A program made the position numbers and the translations under genes. The notes below the pieces were generated by a model, which searched no databases, was not told the origin of the DNA, and saw only the letters and a list, made by a program, of their open reading frames with translations. A stretch of DNA of 64,000 bases. Origin: Acorus gramineus (lineage: Eukaryota > Streptophyta > Magnoliopsida > Acorales > Acoraceae). The stretch is from NCBI GenBank assembly GCA_030737835.1, contig JAUJYN010000026.1, positions 2,177,602 to 2,241,601 of the forward strand. The letters run 5' to 3'. This document shows positions 34,506 through 45,799 of this stretch, in pieces. Each line of letters starts with the position of its first letter. Position 1 is the stretch's first letter.

Positions 34506-35365
34506 CTGCAAGACAGATATTATTTGGTAAGTATTAATCCACAATTATCATTAAATACATAACACACACAACCAAACATCCAACACTTCCCCAACAACTA
34601 CCCGCGGCCTCGGCAACCACCCGCACGGCCCCCGGCAACCACCCGCACGGTCGGCCACCGCCCGGACGCGCCACCGCGGGCCCCGCACGCCTCGCGCCGG
34701 TCCGCGAGCACCCCGCGCGCCCCCGCACGCAGTGCCCCGCCTCGCGCGCACCCCGCGCGCACCTCCGCCACCTCGCCGCACCTCGCGCGCACCTCGCACG
34801 CCTTGCCGCACCTCGCACGCACCTCGCACGCCTTGCCGCACCTCGCGCGCACCCCCGCGCACTCACCGCGCCCTCCGCGCACCACCACGCACTCGCCGCG
34901 GCCTCCGCGCACCGCCACGGCCTCGGCCACCCCTCGCGCACGCACGCCTCCGCTGCCTCAGCCACCTCGCGCACGCACGCCTCCGCTGCCTCAGCCACCT
35001 CGCGCGCCCGCGCGACCTGCTCCACGCGCGCCAGCCGCCCAGCACCCGCCTCTGCTCGCCCAGCACCGGCGCCCTGCACCAGGCCCGCGCGCCCTCGCGC
35101 GCACGCCGCGCGCCCGCGCACGCACGCGCGCCTGCCCGCGCGCACCCGACCTGGCGCCGCCCGGGGCTGCTGCTGCTGCTGCTGCTTGGCCCGGACGACC
35201 TGCCGCAGCCCGAGCGCCACCACCACTGCCCGAGACCACCCAAACCACCTTCCAACCACCCCCGACCGCCCTCCGACGACCCCCACAGCCTCCGACCACC
35301 CCCAAACACAAAAACCCCTCCCTAGCATTCATCTAAGCAAGAAAAAGGAGGGAAAGAAGGCTTAC
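34506..35365 (-). other. Predicted LTR leader intron 2 (GC-rich)
   Basis: Same splice sites as 28005-28904 but 860 nt; the GC-rich units have contracted by about 40 bp. Confidence 0.78.
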
Positions 35366-35953
35366 CGAGGGGAGGGAGCGAAGTCCGGACGCTCTCCACG
35401 CGCCGAAACCCTTCCCAAAAGCCTTCTCACGCCCCGATCTAGCTCCACCACCAAAATGGGCCAAAACAGAGGAGAGAGAGGGGAGGTCGGGGAGGCTAAA
35501 GTCGTCGGAATTCGGATTTGAAGACACCGGTGTGTAGATCGGGACCCGATCTACACTTCCCGTGCTTTGGGTTTTCGATTTCGAGGGGTCTAGGGGGCTT
35601 GAACGGAAGAAAAACGGAGGAGGGGAGAGAGAAATCTCGACGGGAGAGACGATGAATAGTGACGAGGTGATTTTTGATTTCTTTTAAGTAGAGCGCGACT
35701 TAAAAACCCGGATACGCCCCGGAACTGGAAAATTTTTGCAAACGATGCCGGAATTCAACGAAATTTTCGTGAGAGGTCAGGAATGACACCAGGACACCAA
35801 ATATGCAGTCAGATTTCCAATCGGAGTCCTCTAGCTCAGACGATAGCTAACAGTCTGAAATTATGCGGTTCCGACCAAAAACCCTAAAAATTTTAAAAAC
35901 CGCCAGGGCGCTCTAACGGTTACCAACAGGTTAAAAGTGACACATATATAACA

Positions 35954-35958
35954 ATGGT
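35954..35958. repeat. Target-site duplication of A2 (right)
   Basis: ATGGT, identical to 26147-26151. Confidence 0.95.
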
Positions 35959-36666
35959 CTCTCCCCAACAGACCCAAGAGTCTCCCTCCGGGGAGTGAGG
36001 GTGAGGGTGAGGCTGGTGATTCAGTAGTGTTGTGTGGACCAGTAATTCCGCGTCTTTTCGACCAACAGTATGGTCTCTCCCCAAAAGTCCCAAGAGTCTT
36101 CTTCCGGGAGAGAGGGTGAGGGTGAGGTTGGTCGCGCCGCCTCATGACCCTGTTATCCATTGGGTTTCTACCCATGTTTTTCCTTGAAAGGAAATGGTAT
36201 TAGCATTGAACTGTTGTATGGCGATTGGTTTCCAGCCACTCACTGAGCTTGTAGCTCACCCCTCGCATACTGTTTCTTTTCAGGGGCAGTGTTGGGCGTG
36301 GAGCTGGAGCTTTCCTGTGGCGAGGTCTTATGGGCGTGGAGCATTTTTTTGGCGGATGGTGAGTGCGAGGCTGTCAGCAATCCTAGAGTCATTTTATGTA
36401 TTGTAAATCGTGCATGTGGCACAGGTTGTATTTTATTTGGTCTAGACTTGGCTCTCACAGGACAGTGATTGTGTATTCGAGTCTGTAATAATGTTTTTTA
36501 TTTACAGACATTGTTTATATATTATGCTTCTGCTTTTCAGTCAGTTATCATTATCCTTGCTTTGCCACCTTGTGTGTTGTTGTTGGAGTCTTTATTGACC
36601 TCAAGTATTGATAGCTGATATTTCATTATTGCCACGTCTCGGGGACGACCACCCTAGGGCGTGACA
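35959..36666 (+). repeat. B1 5' LTR, last part
   Basis: Resumes the B LTR after A2 and ends CCTAGGGCGTGACA at 36666. It contains the last G-rich units and the conserved tail (gggcagtgttgggcgtggag, ggctctcacaggacagtga). Confidence 0.9.
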
Positions 36667-36671
36667 AAAGT

Positions 36672-36684
36672 TGGTATCAGAGCC
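36672..36684 (+). other. Primer binding site of B1
   Basis: TGGTATCAGAGCC, five bases after the 5' LTR; initiator-Met tRNA type. Confidence 0.94.
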
Positions 36685-36780
36685 TGGTCCTGTCAGAGCC
36701 TAAGTCTAGTCGTATAGATGATGAGTCGTAGGATTGTCATCTGAGTACTCTTGTTTTAGAAGTTATCTTAGGTTGCTGAC

Positions 36781-37110
36781 ATGCCTCCTCGCATCCGTTG
36801 ACATGGACGTGACCCCCCTGGACCCACCCTTAAGTTGTCGACTGGGTCGACTGAATAGGGTCAGTTGTTGGATCCCTTGTTGCGGGATTAAGGCTTGGGT
36901 AGGAGATTCTAGCCTAGTAGTGTGATAATGATGAATTGGTCACAATTTCTAAGGTATGGATTGCGTCTCGATAATGGAGCTTCTTTCCCGTGCATCGGTA
37001 TTGCTGGTAACCATGGAGTTCGCGTGCAGCACCAGTTTCAAGTGTTGAGGATGTGGCGTATTGCTCATTAAGGGGTGATGTCTTCTTCCAGCCTTCCTAC
37101 TCAGGATTAA
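36781..37110 (+). pseudogene. B1 gag start remnant
   Basis: ATG at 36781 gives MPPRIR and then TGA, resembling the A2 Gag start MPPRRGR; the stop is where CGA could become TGA. Beyond about 36880 no gag similarity can be followed. Confidence 0.6.
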
Positions 37111-37226
37111 GGGGCCTTGCGGGGTCATCGTTGAGACCCGGGCTAGGGTACTCCGTGTTCCTTGTTTGGTTGTCGGGATATCCTATATCGGGACCTCATG
37201 GTGCCCTCCCAAGGTTTCTTTTCCCA
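37111..37226 (+). mobile_element. MITE-like module, copy 9 (inside B1 interior)
   Basis: GGGGCCTTGCGGGG to GGTTTCTTTTCCCA, with the GTTCCTTGTTTGGTTGTCGG core. It shares flanks with the A2 interior copy (ggattaa and gtcaagg). Confidence 0.72.
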
Positions 37227-37915
37227 GTCAAGGAATACCTTTGAAGCATCAAATTAGATGATTGATTTTTCCTCTCACTTGGAAGGTGCTGTAGCGAGTG
37301 GTGATGCGTACGATCGGGATTGGGTACATCCTATTGCAGCTTGGTGGGCGATTGCTTGTGGACTGGGTTCCATAGTGGCATCTGGAGTCGATATATCATT
37401 GTGCGTGGTAGCTGCCTGGTTGAGGCCAGAGCCCTGTGAGGTGCTCCTAGATACTATGCTTGTTGGTGCGTCCATATGCCAGAGATAGTGGGCTTGGGAG
37501 GCCACCAAGTAGAGGCCACACCGGGAGAGTGCGATTGGATGATGTTGAGAGCGTGGACTCCCCGTGATGAATCTGCCCATGGAGTGCAGGATGCTGGAGT
37601 TCCAATGGTTATAGTTGAGCGACCTATCTCTGGCGGCATGTGAAGCACAGTTGTGGATACTGTCGCGTTTTACCCCCACATTGGTCGCAAATGAGGAAAC
37701 GCGATGCTAACGTTCGTGATGGGACTCAACCGCCTTATCAGATAGATGACGTTGCATAGGCATTGTCGAGGTTCCACGACCCCCCTTATTGAGTGTCTTG
37801 TGGATTAAGTGCGGTTGAGCGGCTTACCAAGCGTGTAAGTGTCATCATGAGCGCTAGCCATGCTCGAGGAGCAGAATCTGGACTTAATTGTTCACAGTGT
37901 TGTTTTGATCTTCTC
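37227..37915 (+). other. B1 interior without recognisable coding
   Basis: Internal element sequence with fragments like ataccaggta-type LTR text (agtagaggccacaccggg near 37510) but no frame or domain I can name. Confidence 0.5.
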
Positions 37916-39397
37916 GTAAGGGTCAAAGATTAGGTACCCCTTGCTGTGAATTGATGATCTATTTGACCAGCTCTGGGAGCGGGTGCCTGCTGTTAGATCG
38001 ATCTTCGCACAAGGGTACCACAAGTCGAAGATCAGAGAGTTGGACATCCCGTAGATGGTCTTTCGTGACCGTTCAGGCACTACGAGTTCTAAGTACTGCC
38101 GTCGGGGTTGACGAATGCGCCGGATGCCTTCGTGGATCTCAAAAGTTTTATTGGGCTTCCGTGGACTACTTTGGGATAGTCTTCATTGAGATTGCTAGTG
38201 GTGCGATGAAAAGGCGATATGGGTGACCTTGTTTCCCCAGGTTGGCATGCCCTCAGGCAAAGTTTGAGAATCATCATCGCGTTGGAAAGCGTCAGTCCAT
38301 GGAGATTCCTTAGTGGACGTGGGAGAGGGTTATCAGGGATTGCTGCGGACTCGCTAATGTCACATTCGGGTCACGACGCCGTCTAGGTGATCATTGACCG
38401 ACTGACTAAGTCCGCGCTTCCCTCCCTAATCCGACTGATTGAGTCTCTGGACGCCTTGACGTGGGTTTTCACCTTCGCGATTGTTTGTCTTCATGGCACT
38501 CCGGTCGGCGCTATTTTCGGTTGAGACGTGAGGGTTACTTTGAGGTTGTGGCGCAGCCTTGGCAGGCTTTGGCGCGAGCCTCCATTTAAGTATAGCGTTT
38601 CATCGCCGATGGACAGCCAGACAAAGGGGATGATTCAGACCTTGGAGGACATGCTAAGTGCCTGCGTGCTCGATGATGAGGGTAGTTGGGTGAGGCACCA
38701 CCCATTTGTTGGGGTATGCCTGCAAGACGACTACCATTCGAGCATCCAAATGGATCTGTGAAAGGCACTCTACAGGCGCAGTTTTATACCTCCCTTGTGT
38801 TGGGACGGTTGAGGAGCGCCAGTTGGAGGGGCCACAAGTTATTTATTTGACCTTGCAGTGGCCAGGTTGGTTCATGTGTGCATCTGCACCTCCCAGAACC
38901 GATAGAAGGGCTACGCAGGTCATCGTCGCCAGGAGCTTACCTTCAGGTTTGGCGACCATGTTTTCTTGAAGGTGTCCCAGTTTAAGGGCATCCTCTGTTT
39001 CGACGTTCGGGGCAAGCTGAGTTGGCTCTTCAATGGGACTGTTTCTCGTCATTGAGTGGGTTGGGGAGGTGGCTTGTCATGTAGCCTTTCCCCCACAGCT
39101 GGCTCATGCCACGACGTCGTCCTTGTCTCATGGCCGAGGCGTTATGTCCAAGATCCTGCTCATGTCACTCCGTTCGACCGCCTCATCCTCGAGCTGGATT
39201 TGTCGTTCGTGGAGCAGTGGATCGAGGTCAAGGACCAGCATGAGAAGTGGCTCCACGCTAAGACCGTTCCTTTGATTAGAGTGTGTCGGTAGCGCCAGTC
39301 TGGTGCATAGACCACTTGGAAGCAAAAGATCTATGCGTGATACTTGCTACATTCGGTCTTCCCTTTGGGTTTCCTTAAATTTTGAGGACTAAATTTC
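37916..39397 (+). pseudogene. B1 pol remnant: RT, integrase, chromodomain scraps
   Basis: An RT trace ([13 protein letters not shown]-like) lies at about 37934-38110. Integrase traces follow from about 38240, including the region of ILEDMLSACVLDDEGSW-like sequence near 38640 and a Y(N/D)SSIQM-like match near 38735, and chromodomain traces at about 39100-39330. Many stops and frameshifts; several deletions relative to A1. The order matches A1, so this is a decayed Tekay pol. Confidence 0.82.
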
Positions 39398-39399
39398 CT

Positions 39400-39412
39400 A
39401 AGGGGGGGAGAA
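39400..39412 (+). other. Polypurine tract of B1
   Basis: AAGGGGGGGAGAA directly before the 3' LTR. Confidence 0.88.
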
Positions 39413-39884
39413 TGTTATGCCTGTGTCATTTGGAGCCATTTCGGTTAAGCCTTGGTCACATCTGGGTCATTCAGGGCCTTTTCTTTTTTCGATCGGAGTC
39501 GCTAAAATTTTGGCTTTTAGCCACCTGCGAGAGTTAGAGTACTCTGATTGGAAATCTAACTACATATTATGGGTCCTGGTACCGTTTAGTACTACCCATA
39601 AAAATTTCATCGAATTTCGGTAACGTTTTGAAAAATATGCAGTTCCGAATCGCATCCGGGTTTTGAGAGTTCCTGGTGGGTCGAATAGTGTGAGATATTT
39701 TGGGGATGTGGTGACCCTTGGTAACCTTACCCCCACCTTGCTTAGGGGTGAAGAAACCTTTGGTTATTTGTTATGTGAGTGGGTGAGCCTAACCCTAACC
39801 TCACCCCCCCTTAAGGTCACCCCTAGGCACTATTTGGGCATGAAAAAGACCTTTTTGCCCTCTCTCTCTCTCTCCCTCTCTCTC
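39413..39884 (+). repeat. B1 3' LTR, first part
   Basis: Starts TGTTATGCCTGTGTCATTTGG and is cut in a (CT)n tract by the solo A LTR. Confidence 0.92.
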
Positions 39885-40448
39885 TGTTATATATGTGTCA
39901 CTTTTTAGCCTATTGGTCACATTTGGGTCATTTCTGGGCATTTTCTAATTTTTCGTTTTTTTATCGAAGCCGCTAAAATTTTAAACTTTTAGCTATCTGC
40001 GTGAGTTCGAGAACTTCGATTGAAAATCCAACTGCATATTATGAGTCCTGGTGAAATTTTGTGCTACTCATAAAAATTTCATCAAATTCCGGTAACGTTT
40101 TAGAAAATTTTGCAGTTCTGAATCGTATCCGGGTTTTGACCGATTTTGGATTGTCAAAGGGTGACTTTGACCGGGTCAACGAAGACCTTGACTAGTCAAA
40201 GATGACCTTTGACTAGTCAAGGGTTTTTGTTTTCTAGTTTGGTTGGGTTGACTCAAAGTCAATCCCCACCCACCCCCTTTTCCACCATTTAATGCCTAAG
40301 TGTGTGAGTGTGTGTGTGTGTGCTTGAAGTGGGCGTCCCCTTCATCTCCCTCTCCCTCTCACTCTCTCCTTCACTTCCTCTTCTTTTTGTGCTAAATAGA
40401 AGTAGAAAAAGAAGGAGAAGAAGAAAGACTTAAAAAGGAAAAGAGAAG

Positions 40449-40545
40449 GTATGTGTGTGCAAGCTTTGAGTGTTGTTGTTGTGCTTGATTCCCTTCTCTC
40501 TAACTCCCTCTCATGCCTCCCCCCCCCCCCAACCCCTGATTTCAG
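40449..40545 (+). other. Predicted LTR leader intron 1
   Basis: Donor AGAGAAG|GTATGT, acceptor CTGATTTCAG|CCATTAAAGG, 97 nt. The acceptor-side exon closely matches the spliced-looking junction at 47338/47339. Confidence 0.8.
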
Positions 40546-40657
40546 CCATTAAAGGCTTGAGGAGTGGCTGAGAAGGTGGTGGTGTTGGTGGTGGCGGTTG
40601 AGGTGGTTTGGTGCGCCAAGGGCACCCGATTTCCTCCCCTTTCTTTCCCCTCCTTAG

Positions 40658-41216
40658 GTAAGCTCTCTCCTCCCTTATCCTTGTTTAAATGATTGATAAA
40701 GGCTCTTAGGGTGTTCATGTATGCCATGCATAGGGTTTAGGGTGGGTGTGTGGGCTGAGGAGGGGGTGGCGGAGGTTTGGGCGCGCGCGCGTCTACGCGT
40801 GCAGAGGGGTGCTGGCGCGAGCAGTCGGGCGCGCGCACGTACGCGCAGGTGCGCGAGCGTGCGCGCAGGGTGCTGGGCCGGCGCGCAGTGCACGCGAGTG
40901 CGCGCAGGAAGGGCGCACGCGAGAGTGCGCGCGCGCGCGACAGCGTGTCTGGGCGCGCAGGCAGGCGCGCGGCAGTGCGCCAGGGGGTGCGGGGGCGCGT
41001 GCGTGCGTGCGTATGCGGGCGTACGCGTGCGGGGGCCATGCGTGTGGCTGCCCGAGGGTTCGGGTAGGTGTCGGGGCACTTGGACTTGCGTGCGTACGTG
41101 CGTACTCGCATGCGTGCGAGCCCGTATGCATGCTTGTCCGAGTTTTTGGCATTTCTAGTAAATTTCATGTATATTTGTGTAGTTTACTCACCATATTGAA
41201 TGCCCTTGTCTTGCAG
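40658..41216 (+). other. Predicted LTR leader intron 2 (GC-rich)
   Basis: Donor CCTTAG|GTAAGC, acceptor TTGTCTTGCAG|ATCTTG, 559 nt, with TTTACTCACC about 35 nt before the acceptor. Confidence 0.8.
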
Positions 41217-42615
41217 ATCTTGGCGAACGGTCACGCAACGACCCGGGTTGCGGTGAGTTGGTCAATCCAAACCAGTAGGGAGGCGTTCGATGCACGTAGG
41301 TGTGCATTGCCCTCCCCTGGGGCACCATAACTACATATTAACTTGTGTGAATGAAAACTATGTTAATGCATGCTTTGCTATGATGTAACCATACCATGTT
41401 AGACATTGTATGCTAGGGATATACATCCATGTATCATGTATAGAGGCCATACATGCCTAGACACCATGTCCCATGCTTGAAAAGCTTTGATCTATGCATG
41501 TTCCCATCTAGTTTAATTTAATTAAACCAAAATGAGAATATGTTAGTATAAGCATGCCTTAGAAAATATTATAACCTTGTTATTATAATATATGTTTTTC
41601 CCCGCATCTTAGTTATGCGCCCTGGAGGAATTCTTGAGAATTCGTTACCTTAGCACTGTTTAGTAATCGTTGTCGACGGATCCAAGAGGATCGTATCCGT
41701 GAGTGTAGATTGTTTTCTCCCCTTCGTTGGATCCGTGTAGGAACTAACCGGGTTGGGAAAAGCTGTCCTGACAGAGGGCTCCCATCTGTAGGTACTACCG
41801 ATGCATTCGGGAAAGTACTGACCATGGGAGTATACCAGGTAGAGGCTACCCGGGGAAAGGGCTACCGGTGGACCAAGGGTGTAGAGCAGTCTAATCTCTC
41901 CCAAAAGTCCTATGTCACCCCTAAGGGGTGAGGGTGAGGGTGTGGTGGGTCGGCGTCGCTACGACCCTCCAGTTTGTACAGTTACTCCCATCTTGGGACT
42001 TTAATGATTTTTAAGGTTAATATGAGTTGTGTTGCATAGATTGTGCCATTCACTGAGCGTGTGGCTCACCCCTCACATATCTTTTTCCTCCAGTTGTCAC
42101 TGAGTCGGATCTGAAGGAGGAGCTCCCCGAGGCATCACATCAGTAGCGGAGCAGCGTTCGCGTTTTGGGTTCTGCGAGTGAGAGGCCATCAGCATCCCCT
42201 TCTTTTGCTAGTATGTATTGTTATTCGTGCTTGGGCACAATACTTGTATATGGATGTCTTTGTTTATATTGGCTCTCACAGGACAGTTGATTATGTATTC
42301 TGGTCTGTAATATGTCTTTGAATTACAGACTCAGTCGTTTAAGCTTCCGCTATATGTATATATATTATGTCAGCTACATTGTTAATTGTGTTATTATCTT
42401 CGAGGTTGTTTAGAGTCTTTTATTGATCTCCTGTATAGACTGCTGATATTATATATATTTGCCACGTATCGAGGACAGCCGCCCTGGGGCGTGACACTCT
42501 CCCAACTCGTGGAACACTTTTCCTCCCTCTCTTATGGCTCTCTTTCTCCCCAAGTGTTTGGTTTATGCCAAGGAGAAGAAGATGGAGCAAGAAGAGGAGG
42601 TGCAAGCACAAGAAG

Positions 42616-42695
42616 GTGAGTTTGTGCATGTGTTGTTGTTGTGGTTTCTCCTCTCTCAAGCACCCTCTCATGTCTTTCCCCCCCCTGATTTGCAG
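42616..42695 (+). other. Predicted LTR leader intron 1
   Basis: Donor CAAGAAG|GTGAGT, acceptor CCTGATTTGCAG|CC, 80 nt; near-identical to 23618-23700. Confidence 0.8.
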
Positions 42696-42807
42696 CCAAA
42701 GAAGGCTGAGGAGGGCTGTGGAGGTGGTGGTAGTGGTGGTGGTGGTTGAGGTGGTCGCAGGTGCATCAAGGGCCCCTGAATCTCCCCCTTTCATTCCCCC
42801 TCCCAAG

Positions 42808-43339
42808 ATGAGCTCTTCCCCTTCTTTTCTTGGTTTTTCATGGCTTAGGGGGTTGTTGGGAGGTCATGCATGCTAGGTAATTGGTTTAGGGTGAGTGAGA
42901 AGTGTGGGGGAGGGGTTAAAAAGGGGTTAAGGATGGCTGGGCGCGCGCAGGAGTCTATCTGCGCGCGTGCGCGCGCAGGCGCGCGGGCAGATGGGCACTA
43001 GCAGGCGCAGGCGCGCGCCGATGCGCGCGGACGCTAGCAGCGAGCGGGGTGCGCGCAGGACGTGTGCGCGAGTGCGCACGGGCGCGGGCGAGCGTGTGCG
43101 CGTGGGGGAGTGTGCCTGGGCGTGTGTCTGGGCACGCGGCTGGATGCCAGTGCTGAGGCATGCGTGTGGCTGGCCAGGGGCTCGGGTAGGTGCTGGGGCA
43201 CCTGGGCATGCGTGTGTACGTGCGTGCTCGCATGCGTGCGAGCCCGTATGCGTGCATGTCTAAGTCTTTGGTAATTCTAGTGATTTCTAAGTGTTAAATT
43301 GTGATGTTACTCACCAAATTTGATGCCCTTACCTTGCAG
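42808..43339 (+). other. LTR leader intron 2 with mutated donor
   Basis: The donor that reads TAG|GTAAGC in the 5' LTR reads AAG|ATGAGC here; the acceptor TTACCTTGCAG|ATCTCG is intact. 532 nt. Only the 5' LTR copy would be spliced in a transcript of B1. Confidence 0.6.
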
Positions 43340-45799
43340 ATCTCGTCGGATGGGATGCACGAGGTCCCGGGTTGCTGTGAGTGGTTTGATCCAGTCCCCC
43401 CTCCCCTCTCGGAATGCGCTCGACGCGATGGGGCCCCCTAGCTATACTACTTGTGTAGATAAGTAGTATGGCCATGCTTAAGCTATAATATGTAGATATC
43501 TTGCATGCTAGGCTTATATACATGATTGTGTTGCATGCACCCCTCTAGTATGGGCATATATTTTTGGTAATGTGTATGGATGTATAGAATATGGCATGCC
43601 TTAGGTAGTATTGTAATACTACTCCCACCATATTAATTGGAATATCCAATATGATTAAGTCTGGGTTAATAACGGACACCTGCCTAATATTCCCTTGCGA
43701 TAAGACTCGAGGGCGTGGTGTAGTTGTTGCGCCCATGCTAATGGGGCAAAGCTATGACCAGCTTCATGAGATGATGATCTCTCTCGCCCTCTCCCTCTGA
43801 ACGAACTGAGTAAGTAGATGCGATTTCCTACTCGACTCAGATTCGTTTGGAATATTGGCATGCACCTGTTAGTGCGCGAGATTGCGCTTGACCCTTTCTT
43901 TTAAGTTGGTGATATCCAACGCATGCTTAAGTTATGCCTTGTGTGCTTATATGATTAATGGCCACGTATGCATGTTTAAGTGGGCCATACCATGTATACA
44001 TGTTGTATGATTTGTTGTTTATGATGTAAATCCATGTTAGGGGTCACCCTTATGGACAATTATTAGATGATTGTGCATATGGTTCATGCACATAGCTAGA
44101 TATAATTCTTCTGGATATATTTATATGCGCATGTTAAAAACTGATAGGCCTATCTGAATTAGGCGTGGGGATGACCCACTGTCAGGTTTTACCTTATTAG
44201 TTAGAGTGCTAGCGATGTAATCGCCCCGTGCATCCGAGCGATGCACTCGTTTGGAATTCAGGAGAATTCAATTATCTTATCGGTTTTGTTAAGCCGATAG
44301 TTGGGGCATTAAGCTAGGCCTACCCATGCTAGGCGTGTATATGAACCGCCTGTTGGGTTATGTGCCTTGGGATTATTTCTGCGTGTGAGCAGAGGCAACC
44401 CCCCTTGTGTCCGAGCGACGCAACCGTGTGGGAGTACAATAGTGTTCGCTATCATCGATATGTGATTATCGAGAGTAGTTGTTTTTCCATTGGGTTCGCT
44501 TTGCGAACATGGAGTGTTTCCTTCCAATGTCGTCCATGTTGAAGCGGCCCAGGTTGTAGCTGTCCTGACAGAGGGCCCCCACCTATAGGTACTATCGATG
44601 CATGCGGCAAGATGTACTGATCGTGGGGGTATACCAGGTAGAGGCTACCCGGGAGAGGGCTAACGAATGATATTGCGAGCGTGGAATCGTTCTCCCCTTC
44701 GTTGGATCCGATGTAGGAACTTTCCGGCGTGGGAAAAGCTGTCCTGACAGAGGGCTCCTATTCGTAGGTACCACCGAGGCGTTCGGAAGCGTACTGATCG
44801 TGGGAGTATACCAGGTAGTGACTACCCGGGGAAAGGGCTACCGGTGGACCAAGGGTGTAGAGCAATCTAAGTCTCTTCCAAAAGTCCTATGTCACCTCTA
44901 AAGGGTGAGGGTGAGGATGAGGTGAAGACACATCGCCGCGTGACCCATTCGTTGTTCGACCGTTCCCATAGTTGTTGGGTCCGGTTGCGTATCGATGTTG
45001 AAAGACATCGTTGGGCAGTTATCCCGATGTAGATGATCCAGTAGCGTTGTGTAGACCAGTAATTCCGGGTCTCTTCGACCAACGGTATGGTCTCTCCCCA
45101 AGAGACCCAAGAGTCTCCCTCCAGGAGTGAGGGTGAGGGTGAGGTTGGTGATTCAGTAGTGTTGTGTGGACCAGTAATTCCACGTCTCTTCGACCAACGG
45201 TATGGTCTCTCCCCAAAAGTCCCAAGAGTCTTCCTCTGGGAGTGAGGGTGAGGGTGAGGTTGGTCGCGCCGCCGCGTGACCCTGTTATCCATTGGGTTTC
45301 TACCCATGTTTTTCCTTGAAAGGAAATTGTGTTAGCATTGAACTGTTGTATGGTGATTGGTTTCCAGCCACTCATTGAGCTTGTAGCTCACCCCTCGCAT
45401 ATTGTTTCTTTTCAGGGGCAGTGTTGGGCGTGGAGCTGGAGCTTTCCTGTGGCGTGGTCTTTTGGGCGTGGAGCGTTTTTTCGGCGGATGGCGAGTGCGA
45501 GGCTGTCAGCAGTCCTAGAGTCATTTTATGTATTGTAAATCGTGCATGTGGCACAGGTTGTATTTTATTTGGTCTAGACTTAGCTCTCACAGGACAGTGA
45601 TTGTGTATTCGAGTCTGTAATAATGTTTTTGGTTTACAGACATTGTTTATATATTATGCTTCCGCTTTTTCAGTCAGTTATCATTATCCTTGCTTTGCCA
45701 CCTTGTGTGTTGTTGTTGGAGTCTTTATTGACCTCAGGTATTGATAGCTGATATTTCATTATTGCCACGTCTCGGGAAAGGCTGCCCTGGGGCGTGACA

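Larger units (their letters stand above)
26152..35953 (-). mobile_element. Young gag-only Tekay-type element A2, minus strand
   Basis: 9.8 kb between perfect ATGGT duplications. Its two family A LTRs (3341 and 3297 bp) look nearly identical, the differences being mostly indels in the GC-rich intron and one repeat unit, so it is the youngest insertion here. It keeps the primer site, polypurine tract and an open gag of 473 codons. Protease, most of RT, RNase H and integrase are gone, and a family B LTR-like piece fills part of the interior. It must have moved using proteins from another element. Confidence 0.93.
32657..35953 (-). repeat. A2 5' LTR
   Basis: 3297 bp, nearly identical to 26152-29492. 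Where other A LTRs have TATATATAAAG, both A2 LTRs read TACTTAAAAG, so the promoter may be weak or TATA-less. Confidence 0.94.
39885..42496 (+). mobile_element. Solo family A LTR inside B1 3' LTR
   Basis: 2612 bp, TGTTATATATGTGTCAC to CTGGGGCGTGACA, flanked by exact CTCTC duplications (39880-39884 and 42497-42501). It lacks the MITE-like module (empty site about 41565-41580) and has one G-rich unit. A solo LTR is the product of recombination between the two LTRs of a former full element. Confidence 0.93.
23033..45799 (+). mobile_element. Tekay-type element B1 with family B LTRs, decayed and hosting two insertions
   Basis: 5' LTR (23033-26151 plus 35959-36666, 3827 bp without A2), primer site, about 2.7 kb of ruined gag-pol, polypurine tract, 3' LTR (39413-39884 plus 42502-45799, about 3770 bp). 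It is inserted in B0. No clean target duplication is seen: the left flank is cttgt, while the right side reads aaagtt before B0 resumes. The internal region has no open frame of useful length, so the element is dead. Confidence 0.9.
42497..45799 (+). repeat. B1 3' LTR, second part
   Basis: Begins with the right CTCTC duplication and continues ccaactcgtggaacactt as in 23500. It ends CTGGGGCGTGACA at 45799 and includes G-rich units at about 44890-45260. Confidence 0.92.
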
